NCBI RefSeq assembly: GCF_025770735.1
Contig: NZ_JAODPB010000002.1
Coordinates: 310,001 to 374,000 of the forward strand
Origin: Shouchella tritolerans
Lineage (GTDB): Bacteria > Bacillota > Bacilli > Bacillales > Bacillaceae_D
Length of the DNA stretch: 64,000 nt
Direction: 5' to 3'
Below, piece after piece: positions 26,001-36,059 of the stretch; position 1 is the first letter of the stretch, and the number at the start of each line of letters is the position of its first letter. The position numbers and the translations under genes were made by a program. The notes beneath the pieces are model-generated. The model was not told the origin of the DNA, searched no databases, and worked only from the letters and a program-made list of their open reading frames with translations.

Positions 26001-27043
26001 ATCTCGATCAAGGCTTACGCCACAAACACATTGATACGTTCGTTCGGATAAGGCCATTTCTTTTATGGAACCACAGTGCGAACACGTCTTTGTGGATGGA
26101 AACCATTTATCGATTTTGGTCAGTTGTTTCCCTTGTTCGTTTCGTTTGTACTGTAAGAAAGAACTGAACATTCCCCACCCATTATCAGCGACACTTTTAC
26201 CAAACTTCAGTGCTTGTGCCATTCCTTTCATATCTAAATCTTCAATCACAACCGCATCAAAGTTAGCTGCTAATTCCTTTGATTAATGGTGAAGAAAGTA
26301 CTTCCGTTGATTAGCGACTTTTTCATGTATATTGGCTACTCGAATCCGTTGTTTGTGCCAATTCGAAGAACCTTTTTTCTTAGGGGATAGTTTGCGTTGT
26401 TCTTTTGCTAATCGATCCAGCATTTGTCTGTAAAACTTAGGGTAATGGGCTATCTTCCCTTCTATCGACAAATAACCCGTTCATCGCAAAATCTAATACA
26501 ACCACTTTTTTCATTTCCTTACTCTTAATTTCCTTCTCATACTCTGTAACAATCGGTATATAATATTTTCCCGATGAAGGCAGCGAAATCGTGCACGATT
26601 TGAGTTTGTATTCTGAAGGGATTCCTCGATGTTGTCTGATTTTGACCCTTTTTACTTTAGGTCATTTGATATGAACATCTAACAATTGAATATTCCCATT
26701 GACGACATTCGTTGTGTAGCTTTGTTTATGTCGCTTGCTTTTGAATGTTGGGAACTTGGTCTTCCCTTTGAAGAATGCTTTGTAAGCTTTAAGTTGTGCG
26801 TTCGCTAACGCTAATGTACTTCTTTCAACCACTCATACTCTTTTTTGTATTTGGCAGGAGTAGGGCGCTTCCCCTTTTTTTAAAAGCTTCTTTATTATCT
26901 CTCAATAACTCATAAGTTTCTTTACGGGCAGCTAACATCTTGTTATAGACAAAGCGAACACATCCGAACGTTTTACGTATAAGCAGAGCCTGGTCACCAG
27001 TTGGATACAATCTGAACATATATGCTTTATTTCGTTTGGCCAT
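25944..27043 (-). pseudogene. tnpB: Decayed IS200/IS605-family TnpB (RNA-guided nuclease) gene
   Basis: The pieces add up to one TnpB protein. The N-terminus (KRNKAYMFRLYPTGDQ) is at 27043 and the C-terminal zinc finger (CSHCG ... CVCG) with DRDDNSALNI ends at 25944. RuvC-type residues are still visible (VVVLDFAMNGL, VIEDLDM and the last D). The frame is broken several times: an extra A near 26880, a short deletion near 26822, TGA near 26668, another shift near 26468 and an in-frame TAA at 26283-26285. No tnpA is present, so it resembles a tnpB-only (IS1341-like) element. It cannot make a full protein. Confidence 0.88.
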
Positions 27044-27224
27044 ATCAAATCCCCTCCTTTAACCGAATGTACATTCCTATCATATGAAAAGCTTTTCGGT
27101 TATCACCCCACCGATATTATCTCCCCTTACCGCCCTGCTACGCCCTTCACACGCTTGAAGAGGGAGACTTCTTTCGGAAATATGTTAAAATAAAAAAGAA
27201 CAGATCAGGACTATAGGGGATAGG

Positions 27225-28253
27225 TTGGATATGAGCATCATTACGGAAATGAAGCAATTGTCGAGTGAGACAATGGCGCCGGTATACTTTTTGTATGGAA
27301 CGGAACGCTACTTAATCGAGCAATTTTTACAAAAAGCAAGTGAAGCATTATTTGCAGGAGAAGAAGGCGAAATGAATGATATTCGCTTTCGCTTACAAGA
27401 TACGCCGCTAGGGGAAGTCGTGGAGGAAGCGGAGACTGTTCCGTTTTTCTCAAGGCGAAAGCTTGTTGTGATCCAGGACTTTTATTTGGCAACTAGCCAG
27501 AAAGTAGTGACAAAACTGGAGCATGACATTCCCGCGTTGGAAGCCTATCTCGACTCGCCTGCACAAGAAACCGTACTTGTTGTTGTCGCACCGTATGAAA
27601 AATTGGATGAACGCAAGAAAATTACAAAAAAATTAAAGAAACAAACGAGCGCCATCGATGTGAATCCATTAGATGAAAAGGAGACATTTGCGTGGATGGA
27701 GGCGATAGCCAAGCAGGAAGGCGTTGCTATTAATCAAGACGCAAAGCAATTGCTGTTTAAGCGTACAGGCCCCAACTTGATGTTGTTGCACCGGGAATTG
27801 GAGAAGTGTATGCTGTATTGCGAAGATGGGGCTCCGGTAACAGCAAGCATCGTTGACCAACTCGTGGCTGAGACGGTTGAACAAAGTGTATTTACTGTCA
27901 TAGACTACACGGCGAAAGGCCGTGCAGGTGACGCGGTGCGGCTTTACCACCAGCTGTTGCGGCAAAAAGAAGAGCCGCTAGCCATACTGGCATTGTTGAC
28001 GCGGCAATTTCGGCAATTTTTCCAGGTGAAAACGAGGCTAGCTAAAGGGTACACGCAAAAAGAGATGGCGTCACAGCTTAAGTTGCATCCTTATGTAGTA
28101 AAGCTCGCCATGCAGCAAGTCAAAGCGTTTACGACCAAGCAATTAAGACAAGCCCTTATCGTTTGCGAAGAAACCGACTATGCCATTAAGACAGGGCAGG
28201 CAGACAAAGAGCTGGCCGTCGAGCTGTTGCTGCTTCGATTAGCGAACCCATAA
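27225..28253 (+). CDS. holA: DNA polymerase III delta subunit
   Basis: A 342-residue clamp-loader subunit (B. subtilis YqeN) that opens the sliding clamp. The N-terminal AAA+-like domain contains MAPVYFLYGTERYLIEQFL and PFFSRRKLVVIQDF. The C-terminal collar domain contains EEPLAILALLTRQFRQFFQ and HPYVVKLAMQQVKAF. TTG 27225 and ATG 27231 are both possible starts after AGGGGATAGG. It stands alone between the decayed IS and a terminator. Confidence 0.94.
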   Translation: MDMSIITEMKQLSSETMAPVYFLYGTERYLIEQFLQKASEALFAGEEGEMNDIRFRLQDTPLGEVVEEAETVPFFSRRKLVVIQDFYLATSQKVVTKLEHDIPALEAYLDSPAQETVLVVVAPYEKLDERKKITKKLKKQTSAIDVNPLDEKETFAWMEAIAKQEGVAINQDAKQLLFKRTGPNLMLLHRELEKCMLYCEDGAPVTASIVDQLVAETVEQSVFTVIDYTAKGRAGDAVRLYHQLLRQKEEPLAILALLTRQFRQFFQVKTRLAKGYTQKEMASQLKLHPYVVKLAMQQVKAFTTKQLRQALIVCEETDYAIKTGQADKELAVELLLLRLANP

Positions 28254-28254
28254 A

Positions 28255-28287
28255 AAAAAGCCTTAGACGCTAGTCTCAGGCTTTTTT
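28255..28287 (+). terminator. holA terminator
   Basis: AAGCCTTAGAC/GTCTCAGGCTT stem with loop GCTA and a T6 run, 2 bp after the holA stop. Confidence 0.88.
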
Positions 28288-28296
28288 GTTTTTGGC

Positions 28297-28329
28297 ATAA
28301 AAAAGATCACGGGGCAATGCCCGAGATCT
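28297..28329 (-). terminator. rpsT terminator
   Basis: AGATC...CGGGG/GCCCG...GATCT imperfect stem (28304-28329) followed on the minus strand by six T, 12 bp after the rpsT stop. Confidence 0.82.
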
Positions 28330-28340
28330 AGCAAGTCTTA

Positions 28341-28607
28341 TTAAGCAGACAATCCGTTCAATTTTTTCGCTAGGCGCGACTTTTGACGAGATGCAGCGTT
28401 TTTATGGATAAGACCTTTTGTAGCGGCTTTATCAAGCTTTTTCGTTGCTTCAACAAACGCAGCTTGCGCTTTTTCTACATCCCCATTTGCTGCAGCAGTT
28501 TCAAAATGTTTCACTGCTGTGCGGAGCGCTGATTTTTGCGCTGCATTTTGCGCGCGGCGTTTTTCGTTTGTTTTAACACGTTTAATCGCAGATTTAATAT
28601 TTGGCAT
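28341..28607 (-). CDS. rpsT: 30S ribosomal protein S20
   Basis: An 88-residue, lysine- and alanine-rich helical protein beginning [21 protein letters not shown], the S20 signature. It binds 16S rRNA early in 30S assembly. GGAGGTG precedes the ATG. As in B. subtilis it is transcribed opposite to holA and divergently from gpr. Confidence 0.97.
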   Translation of the reverse strand: MPNIKSAIKRVKTNEKRRAQNAAQKSALRTAVKHFETAAANGDVEKAQAAFVEATKKLDKAATKGLIHKNAASRQKSRLAKKLNGLSA

Positions 28608-28802
28608 TTATTTCACCTCCAACTTAAATGGCTTATTCCACTTATAGCCATCATTAAGCGCTAGTACAACAATCTGCATTTTATCAAAACTAGAAGCCCA
28701 TTGCAATACAAACGAGGGAAACAGCTTGCAAAAGGAGCGAATGTTTTTTCGTGCATGAGAGACAATACAAGTAGTCCACTGATAAAAAGGAGGCGGTTTT
28801 GG

Positions 28803-29921
28803 ATGCCTGATTTAAATATGGAACCATTTCAAATTAGAACGGATTTAGCACTTGAAGCGCACGAAATGGCGGTTGAAGAACAACGTGAAAAAGCGGGTGA
28901 AGAAAGTTCAAGTGCCGTAACAGACGTAGTTGTAAAAGAGGAAACGGTGGAAGGCGTTAAAATCACGACTGTAGAAATAGGGGAAGAAGGAGCGAAACGG
29001 TTAAATAAACGTGCTGGTCATTACTTGACGTTTGAAGCGCAAGGAATAAGGAAAAAAGATACGGCCCTCCAAGATAACATCGAACGCATTTTTGCAAAAG
29101 AGTTTGCTGCTTTTTTACGCAATAAAGGAATTAAAGACTCAGACACTTGTTTAGTTGTCGGATTGGGCAATTGGAATGTGACACCTGATGCTCTAGGGCC
29201 GCTAGCGGTGGAAGAATTACTTGTTACTAGGCATTTGTTTCAATTGGCTCCCGAAGAAATAGAGGAGGGCTACCGACCAGTAAGTGCATTGACACCAGGC
29301 GTGATGGGGACAACTGGTATTGAAACAAGCGACATTGTTTTTGGTGTTATTGAGAAAACAAAACCGGACTTTGTCGTTGTTATTGACGCTCTTGCTTCTC
29401 GTTCCATTGAACGGGTAAATACGACCATTCAAGTTGCGGATACAGGCATCCATCCAGGGAGTGGCGTCGGCAACAATCGCAAAGCAATGAACGAAGAAAC
29501 ACTAGGCATACCCGTTATTGCCATCGGCATTCCTACGGTCGTTGATGCTGTAACAATTACGTCAGATGCGATTGATTATGTGATGAAACATTTGGGCAAA
29601 GAAATGCGTGAAGGCAACAAGCCGTCAAAAAGGTTAGCGCCAGCTGGGATGATGTTTGGCGAGAAGCGGCAATTATCGGATGAAGATTTGCCCGATGAAA
29701 AGGGCAGACAAGCGATTATGGGGATGGTCGGAGGGCTCGAAGGCACTGAAAAGCGGCAATTGATCCAAGAAGTGCTCGCTCCCCTTGGCCATAACTTAAT
29801 GGTAACACCAAAAGAAATAGACGTCTTTATTGAAGACATGGCCCATGTTGTAGCTGGCGGGCTAAACGCAGCTTTGCATGGCCAAGTCGATCAAAAAAAC
29901 GTCGGTGCTTATACCCATTAA
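28803..29921 (+). CDS. gpr: Germination protease GPR (spore SASP-degrading)
   Basis: Degrades small acid-soluble spore proteins during germination. It is made as a zymogen, and [14 protein letters not shown] near the N-terminus matches the propeptide cleavage region. Core motifs such as [19 protein letters not shown] and [18 protein letters not shown] fit the GPR/HybD-like fold. ATG 28803 follows AAAGGAGGCGG, giving 372 residues, close to B. subtilis GPR (368). Sigma-G control is expected from the family; no clear promoter was identified. Confidence 0.94.
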   Translation: MPDLNMEPFQIRTDLALEAHEMAVEEQREKAGEESSSAVTDVVVKEETVEGVKITTVEIGEEGAKRLNKRAGHYLTFEAQGIRKKDTALQDNIERIFAKEFAAFLRNKGIKDSDTCLVVGLGNWNVTPDALGPLAVEELLVTRHLFQLAPEEIEEGYRPVSALTPGVMGTTGIETSDIVFGVIEKTKPDFVVVIDALASRSIERVNTTIQVADTGIHPGSGVGNNRKAMNEETLGIPVIAIGIPTVVDAVTITSDAIDYVMKHLGKEMREGNKPSKRLAPAGMMFGEKRQLSDEDLPDEKGRQAIMGMVGGLEGTEKRQLIQEVLAPLGHNLMVTPKEIDVFIEDMAHVVAGGLNAALHGQVDQKNVGAYTH

Positions 29922-29925
29922 TGAA

Positions 29926-29956
29926 AGAAAGCAGGCGAGCACGCCTGCTTTCTTTT
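29926..29956 (+). terminator. gpr terminator
   Basis: AGAAAGCAGGCG/CGCCTGCTTTCT perfect 12-bp stem, loop AGCA, followed by T4, directly after the gpr stop. Confidence 0.85.
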
Positions 29957-30023
29957 CTGTTCTATGGCATCTCCTCGATACATAAGATGGAAGGACAAGC
30001 ACAACAAGGGGAGGTCGTCAAAT

Positions 30024-31202
30024 ATGAAACAAGGCCAACCACATTCGCGCTTTATGCGTATTGCAGCTAGCTTGGTCATTACGTTGATGGCGGTCTTTCT
30101 TTGCACGAGTGTATTGGTGTCATCAGGGCCAAGCAAAACATTCTCTTCCCGTGCGCTGGCAAATTGGACAACCACGTTAAGCGGGGCACATTTCCTAAAG
30201 TTGATGGGCACGGAAAACCGCGTTTTTACTGAAGCGTTGCCAGATGAAGATAGTGGTTCGTTTTCGTTGGGCTCGTTGTTTTTTGCCATTACGACAAGCA
30301 TCAACCCAGATGATCCAAGAAGCCTACTTGGGCGTGAGCTTCCTGGTTTTTCATTGTTTGACACGACCATTCATATCGCCGGCGAAGGCACTGATTATAC
30401 AAATTTGCCTGTTGAATCATCTCCACCTGACGATTTGCTCGCCAGCGAACAGAAAGCAAAACAAGAGGCGCTTGATCGCAAAAAAGCAGAAGAGGAAGCA
30501 GCGAAGAAAAAAGAAACGGAGCAAGCAAACAAAGCCGATGAAAACAAAGTTGTTGATGTGTACATTGGCACAACGCACACGTATGAATCATTCTTTCCTG
30601 AATTGGAGATTGATGATACAGAAAACGCCAATAAAGCGACGCACAAGGAGATCAATATGACAATGGTAGCGGATCACTTAAAGCAAGCGTTGGAACAACA
30701 TGGCATTTACGCACAAGTAGAGGAGCGTGATGTCCAGGCGACGTTAGTTGAACGGGGATTAGGATATGAGGCTTCCTATGACGTCTCCCGTGAATTTATT
30801 AAGTCAGCCAAAGCTGAAAACGAAGACTTAATGTATTTCTTTGACCTGCACAGGGATTCAATCCGTAGAGATAAAACAACGGTGACCATAAATGGCGAAA
30901 CATTTGCGCGTCCATTCTTTGTAGTTGGCCAAAACTACGCTGATTTTGAATCGAATTTGCAAATTGCCAATGAGCTTCATAAAAAGCTAGAAGAAGCATA
31001 TCCGTCATTAAGCCGAGGCGTCTTTAAGAAAAGTGGAGCCAGTACAAATGGGCGGTTTAACCAAGATTTGTTCGCCAATTCGATTTTGCTCGAAGTCGGG
31101 GGAGTCGACAACTCACTTGAAGAAGCGTACCGTTCAATCGATGCGTTTGCTGAAGTGTTCGCTGATTACTACTATAACGAGAAAGAAGGGGAGAGCGAAT
31201 GA
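30024..31202 (+). CDS. spoIIP: Stage II sporulation protein P (peptidoglycan amidase/endopeptidase)
   Basis: A 392-residue cell-wall hydrolase that works with SpoIID and SpoIIM during engulfment. An N-terminal membrane anchor (SLVITLMAVFLCTSVLVSS) is followed by a lysine/alanine-rich linker and the amidase domain. That domain includes VDVYIGTTHTYESFFPEL, ENEDLMYFFDLHRDSIRRDKTT and LLEVGGVDNSLEEAYRS, covering the catalytic H and E residues. ATG 30024 has GGGGAGG upstream. It overlaps yqxA by 4 bp. Confidence 0.94.
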   Translation: MKQGQPHSRFMRIAASLVITLMAVFLCTSVLVSSGPSKTFSSRALANWTTTLSGAHFLKLMGTENRVFTEALPDEDSGSFSLGSLFFAITTSINPDDPRSLLGRELPGFSLFDTTIHIAGEGTDYTNLPVESSPPDDLLASEQKAKQEALDRKKAEEEAAKKKETEQANKADENKVVDVYIGTTHTYESFFPELEIDDTENANKATHKEINMTMVADHLKQALEQHGIYAQVEERDVQATLVERGLGYEASYDVSREFIKSAKAENEDLMYFFDLHRDSIRRDKTTVTINGETFARPFFVVGQNYADFESNLQIANELHKKLEEAYPSLSRGVFKKSGASTNGRFNQDLFANSILLEVGGVDNSLEEAYRSIDAFAEVFADYYYNEKEGESE

Positions 31203-31546
31203 AGCGCTTGGGGAAATTCGGGGTGTTGCTTACTGTGTGTATGCTGTTTGGCATGATGCTCGGAGTCCAGCTTATGAGCGAACACGCCGGCTTAAGCGAA
31301 ACCAAACCACTTGAGCTGAACAAGGAAGAGCCTGTTAAGGAGATGCCTGCCCCTACTCCTACACCTGCAGTGGCAGACACAGAATTTACTGGCGCGACAA
31401 ATTTTTTTTCTGAATTAGGATTAACGCTTGCAAGCGGAGCAGAGTCTGCGGCGAGAAGCGGTTTGGAGGGGCTGATGACAGCGGTGCGCAATGGGATCAA
31501 TAAAGAAAGCGAACGCCATGACGAATCCGCTGAAAGCTCTTATTGA
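31199..31546 (+). CDS. yqxA: YqxA-like small secreted or membrane protein
   Basis: A 115-residue protein with an N-terminal hydrophobic segment ([19 protein letters not shown]), a proline-rich linker ([12 protein letters not shown]) and a short C-terminal helix. It sits between spoIIP and lepA with a 4-bp overlap to spoIIP, as yqxA does in B. subtilis. The function is unknown. Confidence 0.8.
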   Translation: MKRLGKFGVLLTVCMLFGMMLGVQLMSEHAGLSETKPLELNKEEPVKEMPAPTPTPAVADTEFTGATNFFSELGLTLASGAESAARSGLEGLMTAVRNGINKESERHDESAESSY

Positions 31547-31616
31547 AGCGCCGCCATTGGCTTGCTATAATAAGGGGCAGTGTACATGTACGCATTTTAG
31601 GGGTGAGTCAAGAAAA

Positions 31617-33440
31617 ATGAACAACGATCAACGACTTGAGCGGCAATCGAGAATCCGGAATTTCTCGATTATCGCCCATATTGACCACGGGAAATCAACA
31701 TTGGCAGACCGCATCCTTGAAAGGACTGGGGCATTGACTGACCGTGAAATGAAAGAGCAAGCGCTTGATGCAATGGACTTGGAACGCGAGCGTGGCATAA
31801 CGATTAAGCTGAACGCAGTCCAATTGAAATACAAAGCTAAAGACGGCAACGAGTATATTTTTCATTTAATTGATACGCCAGGACATGTCGATTTTACTTA
31901 TGAAGTGTCCCGCAGCCTCGCTGCTTGTGAAGGGGCGCTTCTTATCGTTGATAGCGCCCAAGGAATTGAAGCGCAAACGCTCGCCAACGTTTACTTGGCA
32001 TTAGACAATGACTTGGAAATTTTGCCTGTTATTAATAAAATTGACTTGCCAAGTGCAGAGCCAGAACGTGTAAAAAAAGAAGTGGAAGATGTCATTGGGC
32101 TTGACGCTTCAGATGCTGTACTGGCTTCTGCCAAAAATGGCATTGGCATTGAAGATATTTTGGAACAGGTCGTTGAGAAAGTGCCTGCCCCTGCTGGCGA
32201 TCCAACGGCACCGCTTAAAGCGTTAATATTTGACTCGCTCTATGATCCATACCGTGGCGTCATTGCTTATATTCGCATCGTTGAGGGCACCGTACGCCCA
32301 GGCGAAAAAATTAGGATGATGCAAACCGGGAAAGAATTTGAAGTAAATGAAGTTGGCGTATTCACGCCAAAAGCAGTTAAATGCGAAGAATTAACCGTAG
32401 GTGATGTAGGCTTCTTGACGGCAGCGATCAAAAATGTCAGCGACTCTCGTGTCGGCGACACGATTACAAGCGCCGTTAATCCAGCATCAGAGGCGTTGCC
32501 TGGCTATCGTCGGATGAATCCAATGGTCTATTGTGGCCTTTATCCGATCGATACAAATGATTACAACGATTTACGCGAAGCGTTAGAACGCCTCGAGCTG
32601 AATGATGCCTCTCTCCAGTATGAACCAGAAACATCACAAGCACTTGGCTTTGGTTTCCGCTGCGGCTTTTTAGGGTTGCTTCACATGGAAATCATTCAGG
32701 AGCGAATTGAACGGGAATTCGGGATTTCCTTGATTACCACAGCGCCATCGGTTATTTACGATGTGACGCTTACGGACGGCAATACGATCCAGATTGACAA
32801 CCCAACAAATATGCCTGACCCCCAAAAAATGGACCATGTCGAAGAACCGTATGTCAAATCGACTGTGATGGTGCCTAATGACTACGTTGGTGCGGTCATG
32901 GAGCTTTGCCAAAGCAAGCGCGGCATTTTTGGGGACATGCAGTATTTGGATGAAAACCGCGTGCAAATCATTTATGAGATCCCTCTGTCGGAAATTGTCT
33001 ACGATTTCTTTGATCAGTTGAAATCAAATACGAAAGGGTATGCATCTTTTGATTATGAACTGATCGGCTATAGGCAATCAAAATTAGTAAAAATGGACAT
33101 TTTATTGAACGGCGAGAAAGTTGACGCTCTGTCGGTCATTGTCCATCGCGATTCCGCTTATGAACGGGGAAAAGTGATTGTCGAAAAACTAAAAGAGTTG
33201 ATTCCGCGCCAGCAATTTGAAGTGCCTGTCCAAGCAAGTATTGGCACAAAAATTATTGCTCGTTCGACGATCAAAGCAATCCGCAAAAATGTGTTAGCTA
33301 AATGTTATGGCGGCGACATTTCCCGTAAACGTAAGCTTCTTGAGAAACAAAAAGAAGGCAAGAAGCGAATGAAAGCTGTTGGAAACGTCGAAATTCCACA
33401 GGAAGCCTTTATGGCTGTACTGCGCATGGATGACAAGTAA
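31617..33440 (+). CDS. lepA: Elongation factor 4 (LepA), ribosomal back-translocase GTPase
   Basis: A 607-residue translational GTPase. The GTPase motifs are [19 protein letters not shown] (P-loop), [14 protein letters not shown] and NKIDLP. The C-terminus carries the LepA-specific domain ([23 protein letters not shown]). It can promote back-translocation or aid 30S maturation. ATG 31617 is chosen because residues further upstream are not family-like. It sits 70 bp after yqxA. Confidence 0.97.
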   Translation: MNNDQRLERQSRIRNFSIIAHIDHGKSTLADRILERTGALTDREMKEQALDAMDLERERGITIKLNAVQLKYKAKDGNEYIFHLIDTPGHVDFTYEVSRSLAACEGALLIVDSAQGIEAQTLANVYLALDNDLEILPVINKIDLPSAEPERVKKEVEDVIGLDASDAVLASAKNGIGIEDILEQVVEKVPAPAGDPTAPLKALIFDSLYDPYRGVIAYIRIVEGTVRPGEKIRMMQTGKEFEVNEVGVFTPKAVKCEELTVGDVGFLTAAIKNVSDSRVGDTITSAVNPASEALPGYRRMNPMVYCGLYPIDTNDYNDLREALERLELNDASLQYEPETSQALGFGFRCGFLGLLHMEIIQERIEREFGISLITTAPSVIYDVTLTDGNTIQIDNPTNMPDPQKMDHVEEPYVKSTVMVPNDYVGAVMELCQSKRGIFGDMQYLDENRVQIIYEIPLSEIVYDFFDQLKSNTKGYASFDYELIGYRQSKLVKMDILLNGEKVDALSVIVHRDSAYERGKVIVEKLKELIPRQQFEVPVQASIGTKIIARSTIKAIRKNVLAKCYGGDISRKRKLLEKQKEGKKRMKAVGNVEIPQEAFMAVLRMDDK

Positions 33441-33493
33441 GGTAATACTTGTACATGATGCCCTTTAGGATTGCCCGCTTCCTGCCATAAAAG

Positions 33494-33555
33494 AGCCGAC
33501 CTCTAAATGAAAATACGTAGAGGCCACCTTCTGCATTAAGGAGGTCGGCTTTTTT
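33494..33555 (+). terminator. lepA terminator
   Basis: AGCCGACCTC (33494-33503) pairs with GAGGTCGGCT (33541-33550), followed by a T6 tract. The large intervening loop is itself partly foldable. Confidence 0.75.
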
Positions 33556-33668
33556 CTGTCAAATCAATTCCTTTTGCTGAACAAGCCACAAATTTGTTGG
33601 GGCTGCTACGCCTCCTCCAAGGGTAGGCTTGAGGAAAGGACACTTAAATGAGCAAGGAGGAGAGACGC

Positions 33669-34835
33669 GTGGGCCATTCGCTCTATGTGCATATTCCATT
33701 TTGTGAACATATCTGTCATTATTGTGATTTTAATAAAGTATTTATCGAAAACCAGCCTGTGGATACCTACATCGACGCTTTAATTGAAGAAATGAGACGA
33801 GCCCGTGCCCGTCTGGGAGATGGCCTAGTTAAAACCATTTATGTCGGCGGCGGAACGCCGACAGCGTTAACGGCCACACAACTAGAACGGCTGTTTTCGG
33901 CGATAGAGCGCCTCTACGATTTAAGCGAACTCGAAGAATGGACGGTTGAAGTGAACCCGGACAGCGCCGACGAGGACAAGCTCGAAGTCATGAAACGTTA
34001 CGGTGTCAACCGCTTAAGCATAGGCGCACAAACATTTAATCAAAAGCTGTTAGCCGATATTGGGCGAACCCATTCGCCCGAAGGGGTCGAGGAGGCGGTT
34101 CGCCAGGCGCGCTCACTAGGGTTTACCAATCTTTCTATTGATTTAATGCTTGGCTTGCCAAACCAATCAGTTGCCGACTTTGCACGCTCAGTCGATCGCG
34201 CCTTGTCCCTAGACGTAGAGCATATTTCCGCTTATGCATTAAAAATTGAAAAACAAACTGTCTTTTATAACCGTTACAAAAAAGGGCAGCTCCACTTACC
34301 TCCTGAAGACGATGATGTAGCGATGTATGCGCTGCTTAAGGAAAAAACGGCGGCTGCTGGGCTGAACCAGTATGAAATTAGCAATTTCGGCAAACCTGGC
34401 TATGAGAGCAAACATAATCTTGTCTATTGGCGCAATGAACCATACGCTGGTTTTGGCGCCGGTGCTTCTGGCTATGAAAATCAAGTGCGCTACCAAAATA
34501 TCAATCCAGTTGCGAAATACATTGATGCTGTGTGGGATACAGGGGAGCCGCGGTTGCGAACCCATGTCGTCACTCGGGCTGAGTGTTTAGAAGAGGCTGT
34601 TTTTTTAGGGCTCCGCATTCGCAGCGGTGTAAACAAAGCTGATTTTTTAGCCCGTTATGGGATAGAAGTGGAGTCGCTGTTTGCCAAAGAAATCGCAGAG
34701 GGAAAACGAAAAGGGCTTGTAGAAGAAACCGACCACGTCATTCGTCTGACAGAGAATGGGTTGTTGCTTGGGAATGAAGCATTTGCATTGTTTGTGGCAG
34801 TTTTAGAAGACAGCGAGCTGCAAGACGGTCATTGA
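33669..34835 (+). CDS. hemW: Radical SAM heme chaperone HemW
   Basis: A 388-residue protein of the HemN-like radical SAM group. The cluster motif CEHICHYC binds [4Fe-4S], followed by GGGTPTAL and later HISAYALKIEKQT. The enzyme group has been reannotated from oxygen-independent coproporphyrinogen oxidase to HemW. GTG 33669, with AAGGAGG (33654-33660) 8 bp upstream, is preferred over ATG 33648; the protein then starts near the conserved HSLYVHIPFC. It precedes hrcA. Confidence 0.93.
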   Translation: MGHSLYVHIPFCEHICHYCDFNKVFIENQPVDTYIDALIEEMRRARARLGDGLVKTIYVGGGTPTALTATQLERLFSAIERLYDLSELEEWTVEVNPDSADEDKLEVMKRYGVNRLSIGAQTFNQKLLADIGRTHSPEGVEEAVRQARSLGFTNLSIDLMLGLPNQSVADFARSVDRALSLDVEHISAYALKIEKQTVFYNRYKKGQLHLPPEDDDVAMYALLKEKTAAAGLNQYEISNFGKPGYESKHNLVYWRNEPYAGFGAGASGYENQVRYQNINPVAKYIDAVWDTGEPRLRTHVVTRAECLEEAVFLGLRIRSGVNKADFLARYGIEVESLFAKEIAEGKRKGLVEETDHVIRLTENGLLLGNEAFALFVAVLEDSELQDGH

Positions 34836-34846
34836 GCGTTTTTTCA

Positions 34847-34875
34847 TTGACAAATGGAGACCTGTTTGATAGTGT
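34847..34875 (+). promoter_or_regulatory. Sigma-A promoter of the heat-shock operon
   Basis: TTGACA (34847-34852) and TAGTGT (34870-34875) with a 17-bp spacer, just before the CIRCE operator. Confidence 0.65.
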
Positions 34876-34885
34876 ATCAATAGTA

Positions 34886-34912
34886 TTAGCACTCGTTGCA
34901 TTTGAGTGCTAA
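34886..34912 (+). promoter_or_regulatory. CIRCE operator (HrcA binding site)
   Basis: Perfect TTAGCACTC-N9-GAGTGCTAA. HrcA binding here represses the hrcA-grpE-dnaK-dnaJ operon; heat inactivates HrcA through GroEL titration. Confidence 0.97.
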
Positions 34913-34926
34913 CAGGAGGTGCTGGG

Positions 34927-35955
34927 ATGTTAACGGAAAGACAACTGTTGGTGTTACATGCGATCGTTGACGACTATGTTCGCTCTGCTGAGCCAGTTGG
35001 TTCGCGCAGCATCTCGAAACGAGAGGATATCCCTTACAGTCCAGCAACGATTCGGAACGAAATGGCTGATCTTGAAGAACTGGGATTTTTGGAAAAACCC
35101 CACAGTTCAGCTGGCCGTGTCCCCTCTCAACAAGGGTACCGGTACTATGTCGACCATTTATTGTCGCCGCACCGTTTGACTGTAGCTGAGCGAGCTGGCC
35201 TTTCCAGGCTGACAACAGCCAGGCTCCAGGCAATGGAAGAGGTGTTCCAAGAATCGGCGCGGATTTTGTCAGAAATGACTAGCTATGTGTCGATTGTACT
35301 TGGCCCAGAATCGATAAATGAACGTTTGCGCCATATACAAATCATCCCGATGAGCAACCAAAAGGCCGTCGTTATCCTTGTAAGCGAAAACGGGCATGTC
35401 GAAAACCGGCTTGTCCAAGTGGATGAAAATGTCACGCCTTCCGATTTAGAGCGGACGGTCAATTTGTTAAATGAACGCCTTGTTGGCACGCCGTTGTCTT
35501 CATTGCAACGGAAGTTGAATACAGAACTTGCCCAACTCTTCAAAGCGCATATTAATAACTACGAACATATTCTCCGTATGCTTCAGCAGTCAATGGTTCC
35601 CGCTTCAGGAGAGAAACTATTCTTTTCAGGGAAAACCAATTTAATGGAACAGCCTGAATTTCAAGATGTTGAGAAAATGAGGCTTCTCTATAAAGCACTT
35701 GAAGAGGAAAATTTATTGCAAAAATGGCTGCGCGCGCAACAAACAGACGGGCTTCATGTTTCGATTGGCCAAGAAAACGAACTGGAAGCGTTCGAGTCTT
35801 GCAGTGTCATTACAGCGTCTTATGCCATTGACGGCCGACATGTCGGGACGCTAGGCGTGATTGGCCCGACAAGAATGGAATATAAGCGGATGATTAAAGT
35901 GGTTGACTCCTTGTCGAAAGATCTGACAAAACGGTTAACCGGTTTTGAACGTTAG
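34927..35955 (+). CDS. hrcA: Heat-inducible transcription repressor HrcA
   Basis: A 342-residue repressor that binds CIRCE. An N-terminal winged helix (LTERQLLVLHAIVDDYVRSAEPVGS, SPATIRNEMADLEELGFLEKPH) is followed by the HrcA domain ending in GTLGVIGPTRMEYKRMI. ATG 34927 follows AGGAGGTG. The gene is autoregulated by the CIRCE 15 bp upstream and leads the heat-shock operon. Confidence 0.97.
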   Translation: MLTERQLLVLHAIVDDYVRSAEPVGSRSISKREDIPYSPATIRNEMADLEELGFLEKPHSSAGRVPSQQGYRYYVDHLLSPHRLTVAERAGLSRLTTARLQAMEEVFQESARILSEMTSYVSIVLGPESINERLRHIQIIPMSNQKAVVILVSENGHVENRLVQVDENVTPSDLERTVNLLNERLVGTPLSSLQRKLNTELAQLFKAHINNYEHILRMLQQSMVPASGEKLFFSGKTNLMEQPEFQDVEKMRLLYKALEEENLLQKWLRAQQTDGLHVSIGQENELEAFESCSVITASYAIDGRHVGTLGVIGPTRMEYKRMIKVVDSLSKDLTKRLTGFER

Positions 35956-35961
35956 TAATTC

Positions 35962-35990
35962 GTATACGCAGCAGTCATCTGCTGCTATAC
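35962..35990 (+). other. Stem-loop between hrcA and grpE, candidate mRNA processing element
   Basis: GTATACGCAGCAG (35962-35974) pairs with CTGCTGCTATAC (35979-35990) with one bulge. No T tract follows, so it does not look like a terminator. In B. subtilis the hrcA-grpE-dnaK transcript is cut between hrcA and grpE, and a 5' stem-loop stabilises the downstream part; the same role is inferred here. Confidence 0.5.
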
Positions 35991-36059
35991 ATAGAAGGCG
36001 TGGGCAAATGAGTAAAGCCCGCAAGCTATAGACGATGAGTTTACAGGAGGTGAACAAAC

